From NCBI GenBank assembly GCA_037102815.1, contig BTPP01000001.1, forward strand, positions 87,001 to 151,000: 64,000 bases of DNA, given 5' to 3'. Position numbers and translations under genes: made by a program. The first letter of the stretch is position 1, and every line of letters starts with the position of its first letter. This document shows positions 57,600 to 64,000 of the stretch, piece by piece. Under the pieces are notes generated by a model that saw nothing but the letters and a program-made list of their open reading frames with translations, was not told the origin of the DNA and did no database searches. The stretch is from Neurospora intermedia (lineage: Eukaryota; Ascomycota; Sordariomycetes; Sordariales; Sordariaceae).

Positions 57600-60500
57600 A
57601 TACGTTTAATATACGTTTAATCGGCTTCTCTTCAGTTCTAATATAATTCCGTTCTAGTTAAATAATTACTAGTTTCGGCCGGGTTTTCTATATATATAAT
57701 TAACTATATTAGTCTATATTTCCGAATATCTCTTTTATTTCTTTCGCTTTCTTAATTTTGACTACTAATTCGTATTTTTATAGTCTCCCTAATTGTAGGG
57801 CCTATTATAGGATTTATTCCGGGTTTATTTCGAATTTATTATAGAATTCTTTTTTATTCGTTAATTATATAAATATATCCTTACTTTATAACTAGGTCTA
57901 TTCTATTTCCTAGTATTCTAACGCTAAATATTCGAATATTTCCTTCCCTATACTATATCGGTAATATAATATCGTTATTTCTAATACCTTTCTTTCGAAG
58001 AGGAATATACGTAGGCCTATCTTTCTAATTCTCGCTTATATTAGTAGGGAGTTTATAACCTTCAATAGGTAGTACGGTAAAGGATTTTCGTCTATACTAG
58101 GCTATATATAATATTATAATATAGTTTTATTGAATTATATACGTACCTCTATAGTACTAAAGTGTTTTTTCTTCCTTATAGCTTTAATTACTTTTATATA
58201 CTATTTTACTACCTACTCCCTTCTTATTGCTTCTTCTAACTACTTCTCCTTCTCTCCCGGCGTAGGTTCTCTCACTTCTCCTTATAGTACTGGTATATCT
58301 TCAAATAATATTTATTGTACGGCCTATTTAACCTTCGCCCTTCCATTAATTAGCGTTAAGTATAGTAAATATTATACTCTTTATTCCCGGATTTCGGCCG
58401 CTATTTATACTAATATACCCTATATAAAGGCCGCTACTAAGGAGTAGGCTAGCTATTCTTCGAACGCCCAAACCCTTTTATTAAAATAGAAATTGAAGGG
58501 GGGGTAGAAAATCTCCGTTTTAAAGTTAAATATCGATACTATTTTATATACGTTAGAAACTACCCGAAGGTAATTATTTTAGGTTATAGCGAAGCTCTAT
58601 ACTAACCCGCGGGGTTCCCCTATTAATTCCGTCGGAGTATAATAAATTAATATACTATAAGTTACTACCGCCCGGATTACTTTAATATAGACCTTACGTA
58701 CGTATATAAAGCTATACCTCTATATTTTCGTTACAATTTATATTAAGGCGTATATTTATATTAATATCTTCTTCTTTACTACTTAAAGGTATACCTTATA
58801 AATAAACTTATAGTCGAACTATACGCTTAGGAACCGTATTAATTCCGTAGGTACCAACTAGTAGCTTCCTAAATTAATTATCTCTTACTTAAATTACTAT
58901 ATCCTTATAAAGTAAATAAATTCCGATTTTACTACTTCGAATTCTATTCCCCTTTCTATTGCCTATTCGTAGTAGATCCTCTATATAGCCGCTAGTTTTT
59001 TACAATTCTCTTTTATTAACTTTAAAAAGGCTAAAATATTAATATCGTTAGTAAACCCTACTATAATAGTACTTTTAAGCCTTTTTAATATTTTATATAA
59101 TATTGTAATAAAGAAGAGGAATAAAATTAGGGAGAGGGGAGAGCCTTATAGTACCCCTACGGCTATACGGAACTCCCTTAATATTGTTCTATTAAAGTAG
59201 AAACTACCTATTCTATTTAATAAGAAGTTTACTATCTAATATAAAAACTATATTAGTAATCCTTTTTCTTAAAGTATATATAAAAGCTATTTATAATTTA
59301 CCCGGTCGAACGCCCCTTTAAAATCGAAGAGGAGTAGTAATATAACCGCTCCTAATTCCTATATTATATATACCGTCTCTATTACGACCTTTATTATAAA
59401 TTCGGTTAACTTCCCTTTCTAATTTCCTATTTAGCCTTCGGGTAGGAATTTATATTCTTCCGCTATAAATATAAACTATTCTATAATTATAGCCTCTAGT
59501 ACTTTACCGATATAATTTAGTAGGGTAATAGGCCTTTATACGCTTATAGTCTTTTATTATACTATAGTCTTGCCGGGTTTCTTTAAGACTATTACTTTAA
59601 TATATTACTATTATACCGGGAATAAACCGAATATAAAACTCCCTATTACTACTACTACTAACGCTTCTATTAATTTATACTTATATACTTTAAGGAGCTT
59701 ATTAGAAATTTAATCGCTTCCTAACGTTTTATTAAGCGCTATCCGTCGTATTATCTTTATTATATTGTTAATATTAACTATACAATTTATTATTAATTAG
59801 GTTTCTCGTTTTATATATTAATTTAATAAATAATCCGTTAGTACGTTAATTATTAGGAAGAACCTTTCCGCTAGGATTTCGGCTTTATCTTTGTAACTTT
59901 TTAATTCCTTATTATTACCCTTTCGGTATAGTACTAGTATTTTAGGTAGTTCGGACGGTAGGTAGCTACGTATCCTCCCCTATTACTCTAATACCTATAG
60001 TTTCTTTAAATCCCTAAATACGTCTTCTATAAATATTCGCTACTACTTCGTTTATATAAATTGTATAGCTTCGTTTTATTTCCGCTTTACTTTATTTAAT
60101 TCCTATCTTTTTATCGGTATTCTCCTTATCTTCTACGTACGGGTTATCCTCCTTATATATTTAATTATTTCTTTTATATTTTTATCCTACTAGTTAACTT
60201 TTTTATTAATACCCTTTTTCTATTTTAATACTGCTTCGTTTATAATTTTAATTAATTAAAATATTAATTAATTCGCTGCTTCTTTTAATTCCTCTACTAT
60301 TAAAATTATTTATAGGATTGTAATATATTCGTTAGCGAACTCTTTAATTTTCTTAGTATTTATAAACGCTTAATTATATCCTATATTACTTTCCTTAAAC
60401 TCTTCTATAATTCTAGTATAGATAGTAATTAATTACGTTTAGTAGTCCGACTTAATAAACGCCCCGTCTTCTATTATTTAATATATAGTATATAATAATT

Positions 60501-62700
60501 CCGAGACCTAAACGTAATTAATCGTACTATAGAGTTCGCTTTTTATTATATTCCTTAATTTTATCGGTTCGCTATATAGCGTTGCGAAGGCTAGTCGGTA
60601 ATTAGCTATTAGTATTAAGAGTATTCTATTATTGCGATTTTCTCTTCTGTAAATATCCTAATTCGGATAGTAGAGGTTTATATTGCTTAGTATAATATCC
60701 CTTCCTTTTAGTTTTAATATAATTTCCTTAAGGGGGGTTTATTAATTCGCTTCGGATCCGGAATTCTAAATCGGTAAATATATAAACTATATTCGTACTT
60801 CCTCAACGCTTCTTCCTAATCGTATTATTACTTAATTATCTCCTTATTTATAATCCTACCGTTCGGTTGTAAACTATTTACTAATATATATTATTATATA
60901 CTTTTAATTAGTATTATTTAATATCTAGTAATGAAACGCTCTAATATTAGGTATACTACCTATAGTTGTATTCCGGCCTAATTCTTATATTATTATAATA
61001 TTATAGTAATTTTCTATTTCGAATATAATTTTTATTTTATTATACGACTTCGTTATATTTTAATAGAGTATTTTTAAAATTATTAAGTAGACGGTCGGGG
61101 TTCGGTAGACTTCTAGTATAGTTTAGGATTTAGTCTTCGTATAATATTAATTATATTAGTAATTTATTATTACTATTTCGCGTACGCCCTGTCGAATTGG
61201 GCTTTAAGTATTTTATATTCCTTTTTATAAACGCTATATTTCTTAATAAAGCGAACTTTCTACTATTAGGCTTCTAAATCTTCGAATAAAGCATTAGGGA
61301 CGTTAATATTATTATTTTCTACGTCGGAGCAAGCCTATTAGGGGATTATAAGGGCGGTTTAGGTAATTTCCTAACGGTCTTAATTTAGGGCTAGTATATC
61401 CGTAATAGTAATTAATACGGGTCGTAGGGCGTACTCCTTCGGTCGTTTTATAAATATTATTAAAATATAATTTCATATAATTTTTATAAACGGGTATTTG
61501 TTCGATATTGTAGTATAACTTTTATAATTGTAGGGGAGGTACTTCTTAAATTCGGGTTGCTAATTAGAGGGGTAATTAGCTTCGGATTCTATTATAATTG
61601 CATTTAAATATCTCTTTTTAGTATAGTAAGGGTATTATACTTCTTTCTCGTTAGGGTAAAACCGGCTTAGGTAATTAAATTCTTAGTAATTGTAATACTA
61701 TTAGGGAATTATATTTTACTTAAAGGGTTTATAGTAGAAAGCGTTATTTATTTAAAGGAGGGAGTCTTTCGTTAGGTACGTTCTATCGTCTACTATTAGT
61801 ATTTCAAATAGTAGGGAGCCCCTTTCGCTATTATACTTCCTTCGCTATACTCTCGCTCGGATAATATTAATATTATTCTTTTTAAATAAGCCCTTTATTA
61901 ATATATTAGGTTCGAAGTTATTAATAAGTATTTATAGTATACTTCGGGCTATTATTAAAACCGTTCTAAAAGTAACTATTATATCCTAATAGAAAATATA
62001 TATAGTTTAAATTTAATTCTTAAAGTACTAACGCCTTCCTTCTTTATTGAACGTTATTATATAGTTTCTACTAAAATATAGTTTTATTACCGCCTTAGCC
62101 TTAATTTTAGAGTATTTTTTATTAATTATATTAATTATATTTATTATTGAGCGTCGTTCTTTATTGGCCGGTAGAGGTTTTCTATTTAATTTTACTATTA
62201 AGTATTATTCGGTTCGGAAAAGGATGATAATTTAAGTACCTATTAGTACGAGATAGGCTCTTTTTAGTCCTATTAGGGGGGCGTTCGGGCTTATAATAAT
62301 TACGGCTTAGGATTTTGGGGGGAGGGATTTTTATATCTTTATAATTTTAGCGATTATCTTTTTTAATTTATTTATATTGTTCCGGAATTACTTCGCTTCG
62401 TCGTCTTTAATTTAGGGGCTCTAATTGCGGGTGTATAGGGTAGCTATTGTAATTCCGAAAAGTTTTTCCGCCTACGCTATTCGGTTGGCGGGCGGGCTAT
62501 TAATATTAGGAAAGTTTATAACCTCTTTTATAAACTTTTCTCGTTCCTTCTAAAATAGGTCTAAAATTTCCGAAACTTCCGCTAACTCTACGCCGGTTCG
62601 GAATATTATCGTTATTATACTAGCTCCGGTCGTTCCGAGTATATATCGGCTTAATACTAACCCGCCTCTAACGTTTCCGGTCGTCTTAATACTTGTATCT
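57600..62700 (-). mobile_element. Tad/LINE-like non-LTR retrotransposon, RIP-degraded
   Basis: On the minus strand three hallmark blocks of non-LTR reverse transcriptases occur in the right order: FDFKGAFDRVN at about 59290-59325, a GSPLS-type block followed by LFLF at about 59110-59145, and VGFTNDI at about 59045-59070, corresponding to the FADD active site with Ala-to-Thr and Asp-to-Asn changes. Upstream, about 60.4-61.2 kb, is an endonuclease-like region (LSNINLYYPN near 60690, and a KSDY block near 60450 in place of SDH). RNase H may lie below 58.5 kb. Ends are approximate. Neurospora is known to carry Tad LINEs; membership in that clade is inferred. Confidence 0.7.
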
Positions 62701-63839
62701 TCAATGTACGATTAATATAATATTATAGAGGGGGGTAATCGGACATCCTAAATACGATTCTAATATTAAAAACGATTTTGTCGCTATTGTCGACCAAGTA
62801 CCCGCGTTTCTACGTTTTCGCGAGCTTTTTTTCCTTATTAATATAGAAGAGGGGGTTATATTTCTATTAGGATTAAATATAAAAGTATTATACTTTAAAG
62901 ATTTTATACCTACGAATAGCGTTAATATTCTCCTTACCGGTAAAGATCGGCGGGTTTTTTATAGTTTATTTTAAGAACGATATTTTATTAGTACTAGTAC
63001 CGGATATTTTAATAAGGTTATTATATAAGGATTTAACGTTGGTATTATAGGATTTGAGTGTGGCGTAGTTTGCGGTAAGGTTATTGAATTTCTTTTAAAG
63101 GGCGTTAAATTCAGTTATTAAATTGAAATAATCGAGGTTCTTTTAATTAAAATTGTTTTGAGCCTTAATAGTTATTATACGGGTAGTTTTTAATTTATCC
63201 TTACTATATTCGAGATTAATAGTAATATTTTTGTACTAAGTAAGGTTATTATAATAAAAACGGTTAAATAGAGCGATAATCGAGTAGAAAGCTGGGTTTT
63301 GAACGATAACGTTAGTTATATTAAAATAGGTACGAGGAATAGCCTTCTTCTCTTTATTATTGCTAATACTAATAAGAAGATTATTAATTACTATTAAGGG
63401 GAGGAGTTCGATAAGTACGGTTTAATAAATAATAATATCGGTAGTACTAATAACCTTATTAAATATTTTATAAATATTGTTTAAGTTAAATAGCGTACTC
63501 CTAGGAGGGGTATTAAGGTTAATAAGATTGTCGGTACTATTAACGGGAGAGAAGGATATATAATCGTTATTCTCGTTGTTAAATATAAGAAAGGATAGTT
63601 GTACGAAGTAATTTTTTATCCCTTGGATAAAGAGTGCTTACTTTTATTTATTGAATAAAGGGAGCGGGATTAGAATTGTAACTATTGTAATTACAATTAT
63701 TAGTATTTGGGGTATTAGATTCGGCGATTCGTAAATTAAAGCGACTCTTATATACGCGCGTACTAATATTGGAGATTAATTGTGCGATGAAAAGAAAGGT
63801 TTTGCGCTGTGAATACAATAGTTAAAAGGTACAATTAAT
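62701..63839. other. RIP-degraded sequence, probably ORF1 or leader of a retroelement
   Basis: AT-rich with stops. A minus-strand frame shows coding-like pieces (for example NLNNIYKIFNKVISTTDIII near 63440-63500). It could be ORF1 of the LINE or leader/Gag sequence of Gypsy 2. I cannot decide. Confidence 0.35.
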
Positions 63840-64000
63840 TATTACGGGCAAAGGGTAGATAGTAGATATAAATATGCGTAATTGTACGAAGGAGAAAGGA
63901 AGAAAAGTATGTAGCCGAGTGCCCGGAAGGCTGGCTTTATAAAGGCGGCCGACGACGGTCTGGCAGACCCGCGGCAGGTAGCGTTCTAACTAATTAGCTG
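63840..64000 (-). repeat. Second copy of the Gypsy 2 LTR, cut by the window end
   Basis: It matches 49919..50079 in direct orientation over about 160 bases. Every difference I can see is a transition. It retains more G/C at several sites (for example CTGGCAGACCC against CTAGTAGACCC), so the left copy was mutated more at these positions. About 100 further bases are expected beyond the window. Confidence 0.75.

Noticed and set aside
58130-58447. 105-codon plus-strand frame in the RIPed region
   Set aside because: It is antisense to the LINE and hydrophobic because of AT-rich codons; chance survival of an open frame.

Overview
The window looks like nuclear DNA of a filamentous ascomycete, most probably Neurospora or a close Sordariales relative. 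Short introns (about 48-200 nt) with GTAAGT/GTATGT donors and CTAAC/CTGAC branch sites interrupt the genes. The recognisable genes are fungal: a class 3 lipase, mitochondrial bL27m, LCL2, protein phosphatase inhibitor 2 and an alpha-glucoside-type MFS transporter. From about 37.6 kb onward the DNA is AT-rich repeat sequence full of transition mutations, poor in CpA/TpG and studded with stops, as expected from repeat-induced point mutation (RIP). The species is inferred, not proven.

Layout. 0-3.3 kb: a lipase (5' end outside the window) and a small single-pass membrane protein. 3.3-12.2 kb: gene-poor DNA with an interstitial telomere-like tract (4850-4885), decayed coding remnants including a non-RIPed reverse-transcriptase-like relic (5.4-8.45 kb), a MITE/SINE-like insertion (9279-9688), a Ulp1-like protease fragment, a small Cys-containing spliced gene and a coiled-coil gene. 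13.2-26 kb: the most interesting part, a cluster of four paralogous genes of an apparently uncharacterised family plus one decayed copy (called A, B, C, D below; these are labels, not gene names). 27.3-36.1 kb: conserved housekeeping and metabolic genes. 37.6-64 kb: RIP-degraded transposons.

The paralogue cluster. A, B and D (all minus strand) share one architecture once the exons are joined by hand: a short N-terminal W-x-G-[IL] and ALFPE[RG]Y module, a single C2H2-type finger of exact spacing C-x4-C-x12-H-x4-H, a DGTFS-like motif, a long low-complexity linker (acidic in A and B, Ala/Pro-rich in D), and a C-terminal Cys domain with an [IV]W-x-Y start, an LPRxRxLPxxW-like core and FAFPRCV/CCNxxYR signatures. 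Two introns have the same phases (1, then 0) in all three, the second splitting the finger between its two His ligands. C (plus strand, divergent from B) lacks the finger but carries two tandem Cys domains and, after a 73-nt intron, a C-terminal domain resembling the CENP-C/Mif2 cupin. The decayed copy near 18.1 kb lies between A and B in the opposite orientation.

The repeat region. A 3.25-kb DNA transposon has 66-bp terminal inverted repeats and an 8-bp target duplication. A Gypsy element on the minus strand follows, cut off at 49.918 kb by the LTR of a second minus-strand Gypsy element. The partner of that LTR begins at 63.840 kb, about 14 kb away. Between them lie the second Gypsy pol, an unidentified plus-strand ORF remnant and a Tad/LINE-like non-LTR element on the minus strand. 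A nested stack (Gypsy 1 containing Gypsy 2, which contains a LINE) is the simplest reading. No intact transposon ORF survives.
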